From Stenopsyche tienmushanensis (taxonomy: Eukaryota > Arthropoda > Insecta > Trichoptera > Stenopsychidae): a stretch of DNA of 64,000 nucleotides. The notes below the pieces were generated by a model. That model had not been told where the DNA came from and did not search any database. It was given only the letters and a program-made list of their open reading frames with translations. Positions 14,316-24,785 of this stretch are shown here, piece after piece. The stretch covers positions 1,984,001 through 2,048,000 of the forward strand of contig WACJ01000527.1 of NCBI GenBank assembly GCA_008973525.1, given 5' to 3'. The position numbers and the translations under genes are program-made. Numbering within the stretch: position 1 is the first letter of the stretch; each line of letters begins with the position of its first letter.

Positions 14316-14668
14316 ATCTACAATAAGAGCTGCCAAACATACGGCTTGCAACCAATCAGGGATCAAAGAGTATGTTCATCCTTTGAAATACACGATATCC
14401 TTTTATTTGGCATATAGAAATCGTGGTTGAAATATCATCAATTGAAAAATTAGGTCTTTTATATGCTCCAATCCGCGTAATAATGAAATCGCAATAGAGA
14501 ACCGTGCTTATCGAGACCCGAATGTGTCCAGATGACTTGTGTCCAAATTATATATGAAAATAAACCTATATTTATATAAAAATTCGCATTATTTTTGCAG
14601 CCCATCTAAGCTTAGATTTTTAAATTTGGCCTATGTGAGCTTTTGAGTTTGATAACCCTGATCTACAA
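14316..14668. mobile_element. Non-autonomous hAT element with perfect 8-bp target duplication
   Basis: A 337-bp element (14324-14660) flanked on both sides by the identical octamer ATCTACAA (14316-14323 and 14661-14668). An 8-bp duplication is the hallmark of hAT transposons. The left end reads GAGCTGCCAAACATACGG and the right end reads GTTTGATAACCCTG; both have the CAAAC/GTTTG core common in hAT tips. There is no open frame of note, so it would need a transposase from elsewhere. The right-end sequence has a relative at 43420 on the plus strand. Left and right inverted ends match only loosely, so the element is not recent, although the duplication is intact. Confidence 0.8.
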
Positions 14669-14669
14669 G

Positions 14670-16394
14670 ATATGCAAACGCTAATCAGTATATGAGAAAA
14701 TCACACAAAACCACATCCTTATTTAAATGTGGTTGTTACCAATCAAATGTCGGAATAGTTAAATCAAAAAGTGTGTTTGAATAGGAAGCAAAAAATGTAT
14801 AATATTATACTTATTGACGATAGATAATATAAAGTAAATTTTTGAAGTTGAGATAAGATTCAAGACACCCGTCAATTTGGAAGCCTAATGCATGATGATC
14901 TTTCTACACAGTGTCTTTCTACTCTATAAATAATTTTGTGGGGGTGGCAGAACGCATCCCTAATAACTCAGTCCACTTGTACCCACAATCCGAATTTAGA
15001 TTTTCACTTTTATAATTTGAGTCCGTGATCTAAGCTACTTTAACAATGCTTGGTCTATTTTGTCAATTTTCATATTAATATATTTCGTTCGCTTTTTGAA
15101 ATGAAAATCAACCATGTTTCGTCCTTTATATACGGTCCTCGTCGTCCACAAGGCTTGGTATTGCATATGCCCCTTTGATCATATAACTGCGTACTAAATT
15201 TATCGCATGAAGTATTTTCAATATTTTTGTATAATGTTCAGAGCGCTGAAATCGTTTCGTTTCTATGACAGCGAAATAATGAAGATTGAAGATCATTACA
15301 GGAAGCGGAAATGAAAGAGAGGACGCGGCGATAAATAATGGATATAATTTTTTAACAGGACCGCCGCTGATATTACACAATTTTCATCTACATTTGTAGC
15401 TGATGATGTGGTTTTTCAATATAATTATTTCACTCAAATGAAACGATACAAAATATCAAGTATTCCAATGGATGTGAGCAGAAATATTGTAGTTTGTGTT
15501 TTTTTTTCAGTACAAAAGGAATTTAATTTGAGTTAATGGTGCATAAGCGAGTTCCAAATATAACCAGGAGGAACAATGAATCTTGGAGAAGTGGCGGAAC
15601 GTGTTTTGGCTAATTGTTTAGGAGTGGAATGTGCGTTTGTTTGACAAATGCCATTATTAATATGATCAAGAGAATTTCATGGTTTGTGGCAGTGAAGAAT
15701 GGTTGCTAGTTGATGTCGTCTTTCACTGCGTAGCTTCTTACGTTCTAGAATGAATGTAATTTACTGTAGTTTCGTGTATATGAATATTAAACAGTTAGTA
15801 CGTGTCAAAGATGCTCAGTGGCTGCCAATCTTGGGCAATTTGAGCGAATTCATTATGCAAAAAAATCACTCCAATGGACATAAAACAATCTCAAATTTTC
15901 ATTTGCAAGACGTTTTTTGAATTGAAATATATTTTTTATTTTGGAATGAGTGTTCTAAGGACCTTACAAAAGTGGATGGTATAGAAATTTTAAATAAACT
16001 GAAACTTTTATAGGCGTGGCAAAGCAAATTGGCTTGAAAGTTACGAAAAGTGAAACATCAAGCGGCAGTTGATTATAAAGAGCGGGAGAATCGTTTGTAG
16101 TTTTTCCATCTCCATCGTTTACATCATAGATACACAACGCGTAAGTAGCAAGTAGCAGTAACAAGCCTATTTTATTATATATTACACAAACACAGCTCCA
16201 CCTTCGAGCTAAATATTCGGTTAACGATTGATTGAGCCGTTAATATATTTGTTTACTTATTAATAATTTATTATTGCTGTGATTATCTAACTAGATTCAA
16301 AAAATTCGAATGTAATTAATATTGGAATAAGATAAATATATAGGAGAATTATGCATTGTTAGGGGTAGAAACAGGAGTCTGCGATAAAAAGTAT
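14670..16394. other. Gene-free stretch
   Basis: No gene recognised. Minus-strand frames at 15126-15380 and 15964-16164 are unrecognised and probably chance. No repeat inside the window matches this part. Confidence 0.4.
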
Positions 16395-16397
16395 ATA

Positions 16398-17325
16398 CAG
16401 AGTGTTTGGCACATGGACCGACATTTTTTTAAATTGGGGGTTAGGGGTATTTTGCTACGTTTCACACATAGGCCCTATGTTCTAAGTGTCAGGGTTGTCA
16501 AAATAGATTTTTTTTTCATTTTGAAAATACACCCAAAATTTCACCGTTAAAATCAATAATAGTTCGGCAGGGTCAGGGTTAAGAAAATGCTTTTATGCTT
16601 ATGACGGTTTTATTAAATTTATTTAGAAAATTTTTCAAATTGGCCACCTTTGCTTCGTATCTACGCACCATCTAACACCTTTTCCTTATTTCATCTGTAG
16701 TTGTCTGAAGTAGGATTTACGGATTTCTTTTGTGGGCACCTATGTCGTATAAATTCATTATTTTCGTCTCCAGATCTGACACCACTGGAATTCTTTATCT
16801 AGTGACATGCATTCAAAGCAGAGGTGGCCAATCTGAACCATTTTTTTAAAAATAAATTTAATAAAAACATCTTAAGCATAAAAAGTATTTTCTTAACCCT
16901 GGTAGTTCCAAACTGGTACCTCTTCAAGTTAAAACACTTATTGAATGATTTGTATGGCATGTAGCATATCGTTGAAAAGAGTATAATCTATAAAAGGTTT
17001 TGAAACTCTATTAGGTTCAAAATAGTTGTTAGTTTTTATTTAAAGAATTTACAATTCGAAATTTCTCATTCGTTTGCACATATTATATGGTTTTTTTGAA
17101 GCTCAGAAGTAATTTTCTTCAAACTAATTGCATAAAATAATGATTTATTTAGATCAAAAATACATTTCAAAATACAAAAACATTTCGTGTTATTATGACT
17201 ACAGACTAAAAATATATGATGATTCAAAGGTGAAGTTTTGTGAATTTTGGTGAATGTGTAAAACGAAGTTAAAGATCTCCCCTAATCCCACAAAAAAATT
17301 GTCGATCCATGTACCAACCCTCCTG
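16398..17325 (+). mobile_element. Mariner-like element with inverted ends and TA target sites
   Basis: A 928-bp element bounded by TA on both sides (16396-16397 and 17326-17327). The left tip is CAGAGTGTTTGGCACATGG and the complement of the right tip is CAGGAGGGTTGGTACATGG; similarity continues inward through a GACATTTTTTT/GACAATTTTTTT stretch. TA duplication and this end type fit Tc1/mariner. At about 16771-16800 a frame reads SPDLTPLEFF, the block with the third catalytic Asp in the insect mariner-like lineage that carries SPDLTPLDFFLWG. The rest of the coding part is unreadable. Related pieces are found at 24535-24785, 26761-27018, 36278-36571 and 52075-52515. Confidence 0.75.
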
Positions 17326-17329
17326 TAGA

Positions 17330-20030
17330 GTATGTATTTTTTTATTTACAAGTTATAATTAGGTGTTAATATGATTCTATTTTACGCTTTTATAAGAAAT
17401 ACGCACATATCGTTTATTCACGAGAAATTTAAATCTCTAGTATATTTTGTTTTCATATACAATGATACACGATCATGAAATGTTGACTGTGTTTCTTGAA
17501 TCGTGACTCGATACCAATTGATTGCGAAAGGAGATCTTTTAAGATTTTTGATTACTTTTTGGTACCCTTAAATTAGTGAAATTGTTATTAAAAATTACTT
17601 TAAATTTAAATCTCATAGAAATAGACAATATTTTTAAATGCACACATAATACTATGAACACGTATCTTTATACGTGAGAAAAATCAGAATATTTTTATTC
17701 CATTGGACTTCAGTTTGTGCAATGTGTTATTGGAAAATTGAATTGATTATTAATTCGTTATGTTGGTTCTTTATCATTCCGATAGACAGATTACTGAACG
17801 CCCCCCATATCTATCATATTGCATGTAATAACCACAACGCTTTGCAAAATTTTATTTGGGTGTTAAAAACGAGATGAAAATGTATTGGGTACTAATTTAT
17901 TATTTTTTAAATGAATGCCAATCAATAATAAATCGATGTATGAATACTTTAAAAATGATTTGAGATGGAAATTTGTTCTCTGAGATAGTATACATTTCCA
18001 TATGAAAATTTGTGCTGAAGGAGCGTAAATGCAGATGCATCCAGATGCATTATATGCAGACGCTATTGCATTGGAAGAGCTACATCACTAGGAGTTAATA
18101 GCTGCACTGCAAGCAGATGTTATTCACGTCTATCTTTCGAAGGCAGAATATATAAATTTATACAAGCTGATATTTTTACTCGAGTCGACGATACAACGCC
18201 AATATACTTATTGCATGTTAATGCTCATGTTATATGAGCCCCTTTGTATGGAGCGCGGCACAAGATGCTCCCGAAGACAACTGCTTGCAATAAATCATTA
18301 GCGATTTCGTGCAAATTTAAATTAAAAGATGAAATCGTTCGAGATTTATGTATTTGCTAAGGTCGAGTGGAACTGCAAAATGTAATGTTGTCTCAAATTT
18401 TACACGGTAAATATGGCGCTTGATTCCGTGTTATCTCCGGCGCGAGACGTTCTATTATAGCCATTATCCATCATTTAGTATTTTTTCGGTACATTCTTTT
18501 ATCTGAGCCATTTCCTCGGTAATGTTGATTTACATTTCATTATTTTTCATTTTCGTTCGTTAGTTTTCCGTGGAAAAAAAGATACGATCTACCGTTTGAG
18601 ATAAACGGCGTTTCGAAAAGTTTTCTCATAAAATTTACATACATACTATTAAACCACGCAAATAAATAATGAATATTACGGGGATGTTCAGACTCGAAAT
18701 TTATTAGGCCGATTTATATTTTGTGCTTAACACATTAAAGGTAATTATGAATACAGTTTTATTATGACAATAAGAGTTGAAATTATTGGGCTGAAAAGGG
18801 CACAGGAGAGCGACAAGGATTTTCAAAGGTCGTAGTGGAAATGGCATTATAATAAAATTTCATCTATTCATCATCAAATACTAGTAAAATCTCAGATTTG
18901 TATAAATATGGTTTACTTTTGGATGACTGATATCAATTTTATTTTACGAGAGCATACTTTAGTAACTAAACATTGGTATATTGAGCTTAGATTTTGGATT
19001 CTTCTTAAAAATTTAGGCTTTAAATCATATTTAATCAATGGACATATTGCAGATTTTTTTTAATTGTGTGACTTAATTTGTAAAAAATATCATATTAGAA
19101 TAACGATATGAGTAAGAATCGTATATCTTCAGTCTATCCAAGATTTCTAAATTCCGTAATAGAAATTTTGGAACTTATTTCATTAAAGCTAAGATGCATT
19201 TCTTAAACAGGAAGACCCCATAAATTGCATGGTACTGTGTTGACAACGTCTATAGTAGAATTAAATCCCCGTCAATCAATTAGGTAATTATCAACTAAGC
19301 TTTATTGTCTACGACTAACAGCTTAGGAGCATTTTCATGGTATAAGTAAATATAAGTAAATTAAGTAAACAAGAAATTTGGATTCAAGCAATAAAGGATA
19401 TTTTGGAAGAATACAACTATATATTTATATATTTGAGTTCGACCAAAATCATAAAAAATCTATTTCGCTGCAGATTATAATTGCAAATCCCCATTTTAAG
19501 TGCTCGGTACTGGACAAATTGGAAATGATCGCCGTTACTCCTACTTCAAATATTTTTTGCTCGCCAGAAAAACCAGACGTAACGATATCGGATTGTCACG
19601 GAAAGCTGAAATTTATGTCCGCTGTAAATGTTTTTCGAAGGCTTTTGCGGGATTTCCATACTTCACTAACGTTTCCATACGTTCAGCTTCACCGGGTTAT
19701 CGTAAGTTATGTGTTTTACGCTCGAGAATGAAGCAAAAATGTCACGAAAATAAGTAATCTTTATTCATTTACTTGCCCGTAAAATATGAAATAGAGCGAG
19801 AAAATGATGTATTCAACATGCAAGAACCAAATTCACGCGCCCCCTTATCCAGAATCATTCCTGACCTTTCAAGATTACGATTGCTTGGAATGAAAAAAAA
19901 AAAACTACAGTATGTAACGTACATGAATTTAATTATTAAACGGAATAAATCATAAGTCAAGCCTCAATTATGAATAATGTTTTTGAAATAGTGCGCAATT
20001 TTTTAGTGTGGTATGGAGGATTTTGCTTTA
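17330..20030. other. Gene-free stretch with one unrecognised open frame
   Basis: A 117-codon plus-strand frame at 19378-19731 and an overlapping 85-codon frame at 19500-19757 lie in a block of higher GC (about 19500-19745). I recognise no domain in either. They could mark an exon or conserved DNA, but no splice context is convincing. The remainder is A/T-rich without features. Confidence 0.35.
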
Positions 20031-20036
20031 ATTTCT

Positions 20037-20160
20037 ACATAACAGGCATAACACAATAAGTTCGTATGATTTTTTTGGCAAAAAATGCAAAAAAACCCCA
20101 AATGAATAAGAAAAAGGCTCAAACTGAAAAAATCCTACGAACTTATTGAGTTATATGTTA
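20037..20160. mobile_element. Short palindromic MITE-like element
   Basis: About 124 bp bounded by long inverted repeats. The left arm contains CAATAAGTTCGTATGATTTT, and the complement of the right arm contains CAATAAGTTCGTAGGATTTT. The outer parts (ACATAACAGGC and ACATATAACTC) are also partly matched. No coding capacity. The size, arm length and A/T-rich target suggest a Tc1/mariner-type miniature element. Family unknown. Confidence 0.65.
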
Positions 20161-20516
20161 TTTAAATATGGTATTTTTTTAATCTTCTTGGCGTTCTCAC
20201 AGAAGCACAAACGATATTATGTATAAGAAATTGATTCATTTAAAGTGGTGATTTATTATTGCGAAATAAAATGTTTGAATACTTACTTTTACTAGAAACC
20301 AAAATAAAAATATGGGTCAGAGAAATTATTAACACATGCCATATTACTGTTATGGGCAAACATTGCTGCAATTTATTACTATATTGAAGATTGAATTCAG
20401 AAAATAGCATGATTGTTTCGATCTGCAATGAATTCTATAAGGTTGATTAGGTTGATTGATTTAAATGTAATTTATTCACTAAAAACCTATATACAACCAT
20501 GCATTGGTATAATGGA

Positions 20517-21443
20517 TTAAGGCGTCTTCTCACTTTAGACGCCTCAAAAATAGGCTATTTTCACGATTTTTTTTCGAGGATTTTCGCTAAAAATTATGAG
20601 ATAAAATGGATCTTATGTAATAAACACATCTTTCAAGTACATGAAAATAATTTATTTTTATTTTTTTGAACAATTATTATAATAAAACAGTAGCATCGGA
20701 AAACCCGTGTAGAAATATTATGTTCGTGGCTTGTTGATGGTATCTCGAGATGGGTCATTTGAAACAAAAAAATAAAACAGTTTTAGATTCAGTATATCAG
20801 TGGCTATAGCAAATATCATCAGATTTTTAATATTTGTGAAAATAACAAAATGGCGTACGTTTTACGAAAAAGTAAAAAAAACGCGTTTTTTTTGCAATTT
20901 TTGTAAAAAAAAAATTACTTAAAATCAAAATTTCAAAAATCTGATGATATGCGCTATAGCCATAACTATGAAGAATATGTCATTCAAATTTCATGACAAT
21001 CGGCTGGATGGTTTCTGAAATTTCATCAACAAGCCACTGAAAAACCTTGTTTTGAGATAAACGCGTTTAAAGTTTTGGTTGCAGAAAAATTGCCCAGACA
21101 CAGCTGTTGAAACACTCGTTGTTATTTTGGGTATTTCCTCCGAAGATCTTCATAAATCGGTTTCAAAACCTCGTTAACATCCTCAGCTAGAGCAAAAGGA
21201 TGTTTAAAAGTTTCTATCTGATTGTTTTTCACCACTTTCTTGTACTTGCACCATGAGTCTGAACAATACGTATGCAGCCGGGTGCTCTCAAGTAGTCACC
21301 TAACGGTCGCCTAAAAATGTAGTTAGACTCGTCTGATCTTTATGAAATTTCGATATAACATTTTTGAAGATATGTACTTTCAAAATTTAAAATAAAATAA
21401 AAATCGATTTTTTTTAAATTTGTAAAGTGAAAAGACGCCTTAA
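20517..21443 (-). mobile_element. TTAA-flanked transposon, copy 1 (Kolobok-like)
   Basis: A 927-bp element starting and ending with TTAA. Inverted tips: GGCGTCTTCTCACTTTA on the left; on the right TAAAGTGAAAAGACGCC, one mismatch from perfect. A near-identical copy lies at 49544-50444 in the same orientation. On the minus strand, about 21065-21262, two adjoining frames resemble a transposase family widespread in arthropods: DSWCKYK, then LKPIYEDL, then after a frame change QNNNECFNSCVW (the family motif TQN-x-NE-x-FN-x-x-x-W). The middle carries nested inverted repeats (20726-20739 with 21024-21037, and 20801-20832 with 20931-20962). A TTAA target fits the Kolobok or piggyBac superfamilies; the protein pieces favour Kolobok. 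Copy 1 has about 28 extra bases just inside the left tip. Confidence 0.78.
21080..21262 (-). pseudogene. Transposase fragment inside TTAA element copy 1
   Basis: Remnant coding sequence read from 21262 downward. It contains DSWCKYKKVVKNN, a spacer, and a K-P-I-Y-E-D-L block. A shift of frame near 21140 then gives NNNECFNSCVWAIF. The order and spacing match the C-terminal region of the arthropod transposase family also seen at 44300-44850, where the same blocks read KDLSRDELL, GGYTQ-x-ANEC and NSTVW. Catalytic residues cannot be assigned from this piece. It is too short and shifted to be functional. Confidence 0.6.
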
Positions 21444-21444
21444 A

Positions 21445-23175
21445 TAATATATCACGGATTCCCAATAGGAGATCTACGTCCTCTGGAGACGTTAACAAGA
21501 TCAAGGGGGCATTTGTGAGCCAAAATAAAATTGGGGGGCGTTGAGGGCTAACTGTCGCCCCCCTAGGTAATACAAATTTCTACATTGTGTAATTCATAGA
21601 CAATATTTGGTAGCAAATTCTAGTGATGAACTCTCTCATGTAATATTTTTTCTGAAGCTAATCATTTCTGATTTCAAATTGGATTATTTGCGTCCTAATA
21701 CTTGTTAATATAGTTAAAAATGCACACATTTCTTAAACTATCTATGTTAAAAATTGATCTTAAATCTAAAGTTTATAACTAAATTGGTCTAAATATTTGT
21801 AATAAATTTGTTATATTTATAACCATAATACGCATATATTCAATTTGTTATTTTTGCGAAAGAACGAAAAGGATTGCATACTTTTTCAGCTGAAAAATCC
21901 TTGCTTAGTGATTTTTCCGAGTCGTTGTCACGAGTTTCTTTCGTTGTGGGTCTTAAATTTATGCGTAGCCTATTTTACCCCGCATGAATGCATTTATGGT
22001 ACATAATCTAAAGTTGGTCGTGCGCTTACTGGGGAATTTGGTCCCCTGGTCAAAATATTATAGGATCAAAGAGCTGACTATAAATAATGCATGCAACGAA
22101 GCCCTTACTCACTTTGCAGGGAACTCAGGTGTACTGAGCTAGTCCAGCGACTTCCTACGAATAAGTAAAACGAAATAGAACAAAACGAGTGCAAATTCTA
22201 GCACTGAATCTGAAAATTATATTTCATTAAACAATGGAACCCGCGATGTAATATGAAAGGCATCTTCCAAGTGTAAGGGGCGTGAATTTTTAATTACGCT
22301 CATTTGCGTTGCTCTTTACAACAAACTACTTTAATATATTAAATCACTCTGCTTTCGGATTTCTTCATTAAATATGAAATATTATATTCGACCTCATTTC
22401 GTATTTTAATATAAGGACCGACTCCTTTGTCATATAGTTGTGTAACTTGTACCGAGTACATGTTTAAGGACTCTTATCGAGTTTTTGGGTTCGATTTGGA
22501 CCTGCGTGTTTGTATTTTGCGGAAAAATATACGGGAAGATTTATTGTATTTTATAAGCGTTTAAAAATAATTTTTGTGTACTCTCGGAGGTTGGGGGTAG
22601 CGATAAGTGTATTTTCGTTTATCACTACACACGTTTCAATGGGATTTAGCGGACGTGACCAGTTAAGCACCACAATGTTTAGGATTGGTAAGTGTTCACG
22701 TGCTTTAGATAAGACGTATTTCAGCTGCCGGGGCCCCAAGACCGCAGGTGGCCTTTCCAATACTCCCCAGTGATTTTCGCTCTGTTTATTAGATCCATAT
22801 TGGTAAATGTAACCCCCCACCCTTTAAAATATATCTGGAAAAAAATCTTTGAAATCGATATTAGAATTGTATGTTCATTCTAACAAAATAGTTCGGATCA
22901 ACATGTTTGATTAGTTCTTAGTCACTGTGAAATTAGTAGTTTGAACCGGCTCGTTAGAGCCGGTTGATACTTATTTATAGTGCTCATTTCTAAAACAATG
23001 AACATCATTAAATTAAATGAATTATTATCTAATGAAGAAGAAATATCCAATGAAATTTTAGTAGGTGATCACTGTTTATCAGCAAATTTACATTGGTTTA
23101 CATTGCGCTCCACCTTGTTAATGTCAAGAGCCCTAGCAGCGGACCTTGGAAAACTGGTAACTCTTGAAGTTTAAC
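21445..23175. other. Gene-free stretch with a perfect hairpin
   Basis: No gene recognised. A perfect 9-bp inverted repeat with a 4-base loop lies at 22944-22965. The block 22505-22790 has higher GC and short open frames on both strands that I do not recognise. A 64-codon frame at 22980-23174 runs up to the R1-like fragment and is also unrecognised. Confidence 0.4.
22944..22965. repeat. Perfect 9-bp hairpin
   Basis: AACCGGCTC, a GTTA loop and GAGCCGGTT form a perfect GC-rich stem in A/T-rich surroundings. No T-run follows directly, and no gene ends here. It could be a protein-binding palindrome or a relic of a foldback element. Confidence 0.6.
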
Positions 23176-23177
23176 GA

Positions 23178-24534
23178 AGGTAGAAGCTGTTCCTCATCCT
23201 AATAGGTAAAGCACCTCCGGGTCCGTCGGCATATAGACGCTGTGTATGCTGGATGGGTTGAGGAAGCTGCTGGAGAGACTTATTCTCCAGCGACTCCAGC
23301 AGCACATTGAAACGGGACTCTCCCCACAGCAGTACGGCTTCCGTATAGGCCGCTCCACAATCGATGCCATTATCCATGTTGTAGACATGATGAGCCAAAA
23401 TGGTCGCATTCGCTGATGACGTTGCCATCCTAGTCTCAGCCAAATCTACGGAGATCCTGCGAACGACCTGCGAGGATGCGCTGAGAAAGGCCAAGAACTG
23501 GCTGACAGGAGCTAGTCTGGAGCTCGCTGTCCAAAAAACGGAGGCCCTCTTTTTCACAAGACGCAGGAAGCTTGCGCTCCCATTCCTGAGGATCGAGGGT
23601 TGCGAGATTAAATATTCAAGATCCATTCGGTATTTGGGGGTGGAGATTGATGACAAGCTCCGATTCGTCACCCACACGGAGAAAGCTGCAGCGAAGTAGT
23701 AAGCTACAACGAGGTAGTGCACTCGGTATTGTTGTACGGCGTGCCGATATGGGTCGAGGCACTACAAATTGAAAGGACCAGGCTCACCATGGTCAGAGTC
23801 CAGAGAAGGAGCGCAATCAGAGTGGCTGCTGCATATCGAACAATGTCGGAAGACGCCGTCCTGGCACTGACTGCCATACCACCAATCGTCCTGTTTGCTT
23901 ACAAGAGACAGGCAATACAGAAAGGCAAAGACAAGAATAACGCTAAGCAAAGTACCATGGCGACGTGGCAGTCCCGATGGGATAACTCCGTTAAAGGTCG
24001 GTGGACGCACGAGCTAACATCGAACCTGAGAACCTGGGTAGCCAGAAAGCACGGTCAACTATGCTACTACTTGATCAAGTCCTCACCAGGCACGGCTGTT
24101 TGAGTAGCTACCTACACACAATAGGCAAAGAGACCGGCCCGGAGTGCCACCACTGCGGAGCGGAGTAAGGCGATGCTACACACACGACATTTGTCAGTCC
24201 AGCATAGAGCATCGAAAGGGAATCCTACGGGAGGAGCTGGAAACCAGCCTGCTCTCCCCTAGCAACATGGTACCTTCAATGCTAACGGATGCTAGGGCAT
24301 GGAATGCGTGGTGCAAATACACGACGTGCGTTATGCGGCAGAAGGAGGATGCTGAACGTACAAGACGATGAACTTTAGCAGTAGAATGACATCCATATGA
24401 GACAAATGGAGAGCCCGTGAGGGAAACATCGCTGCCATTTTTATGCAATACTTAATTAGTACCCGGGTGGTAGCCGAAGAGGAGGGGGGCTTAGGGGGTA
24501 AAAATCCCACATTACGTCTTTTGATGAAAAAAAA
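23178..24534 (+). mobile_element. R1-clade non-LTR retrotransposon, truncated and internally deleted
   Basis: 3' part of a LINE ending in a short A-run at 24526-24534. About 23205-23400 reads, across a frameshift, as reverse-transcriptase blocks PPGPSAYR, KLLERLI, LSPQQYGFR-x-GRSTIDAI. The next readable part starts directly with the catalytic box AFADDVA at 23404, so roughly 80-100 residues of the palm domain are missing. Then come KAKNWL, LAVQKTEAL, SIRYLGVEID, LLYGVPIW, the thumb and the C-terminal domain. The C-terminus keeps an ECHHCG zinc-knuckle start near 24140 and a RAWNAW motif near 24292. The non-coding tail carries CCCGGGTGGTAGCCG-type sequence typical of R1-clade 3' ends. Canonical R1 sits in 28S rDNA; no rDNA flanks are seen here. 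Frameshifts near 23700 and 24070 disable it. Confidence 0.85.
23400..24103 (+). pseudogene. R1-like reverse transcriptase, palm to C-terminal domain
   Basis: The best-preserved coding part of the element: an open frame at 23400-23699 holding the AFADD catalytic box, the KNWL/KTEAL thumb region and the YLGVEIDDKL block, then, after a stop and frame change, 23717-24103 with LLYGVPIWVEAL, RVQRRSAIRVAAAYRT, a TAIPP block and W-x-x-x-W-x-x-S-x-x-GRWT. The frame shifts again near 24070 and continues as LDQVLTRHGCL, YLHTIGKE, and the zinc-knuckle start. These blocks in this order are characteristic of R1-clade ORF2. Composition is markedly more GC-rich than the flanks, consistent with a fairly young insertion. 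Confidence 0.85.
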
Positions 24535-24785
24535 AGTTTAATTACTTATTGAATAATTTGTATGACATCTAGCATATCGTTAGAAAGGGTATTAAATGAG
24601 ACATTTTTAAAACGAAATTAAGTTCAAAATAGTTGTTAGTTTTTCGTTTAGAAAATTTAGAAATTGACATTTCTCATTCGTTTGCACATTTTTTGTGAAT
24701 TTGGAAGCTCAGAACTATTTTTTTCAAACTAATACCATTAAATAATGTCATTAAACATTGTCAAAATGTTGAAAAAACTGTATTT
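24535..24785 (+). mobile_element. Mariner-like repeat fragment next to the R1 tail
   Basis: Similar in the same orientation to about 16920-17165 of the mariner-like element: shared strings include CTTATTGAAT, AGCATATCGTT, TTCAAAATAGTTGTTAG and CTCATTCGTTTGCACAT. It begins immediately after the A-tail of the R1-like element. The LINE therefore appears to have landed in, or recombined with, this repeat. The corresponding other half is not seen upstream of 23178. Confidence 0.7.

Noticed and set aside
19378..19757. Overlapping 117- and 85-codon frames as a coding gene
   Set aside because: Neither frame shows a recognisable domain, and the two frames compete for the same bases.
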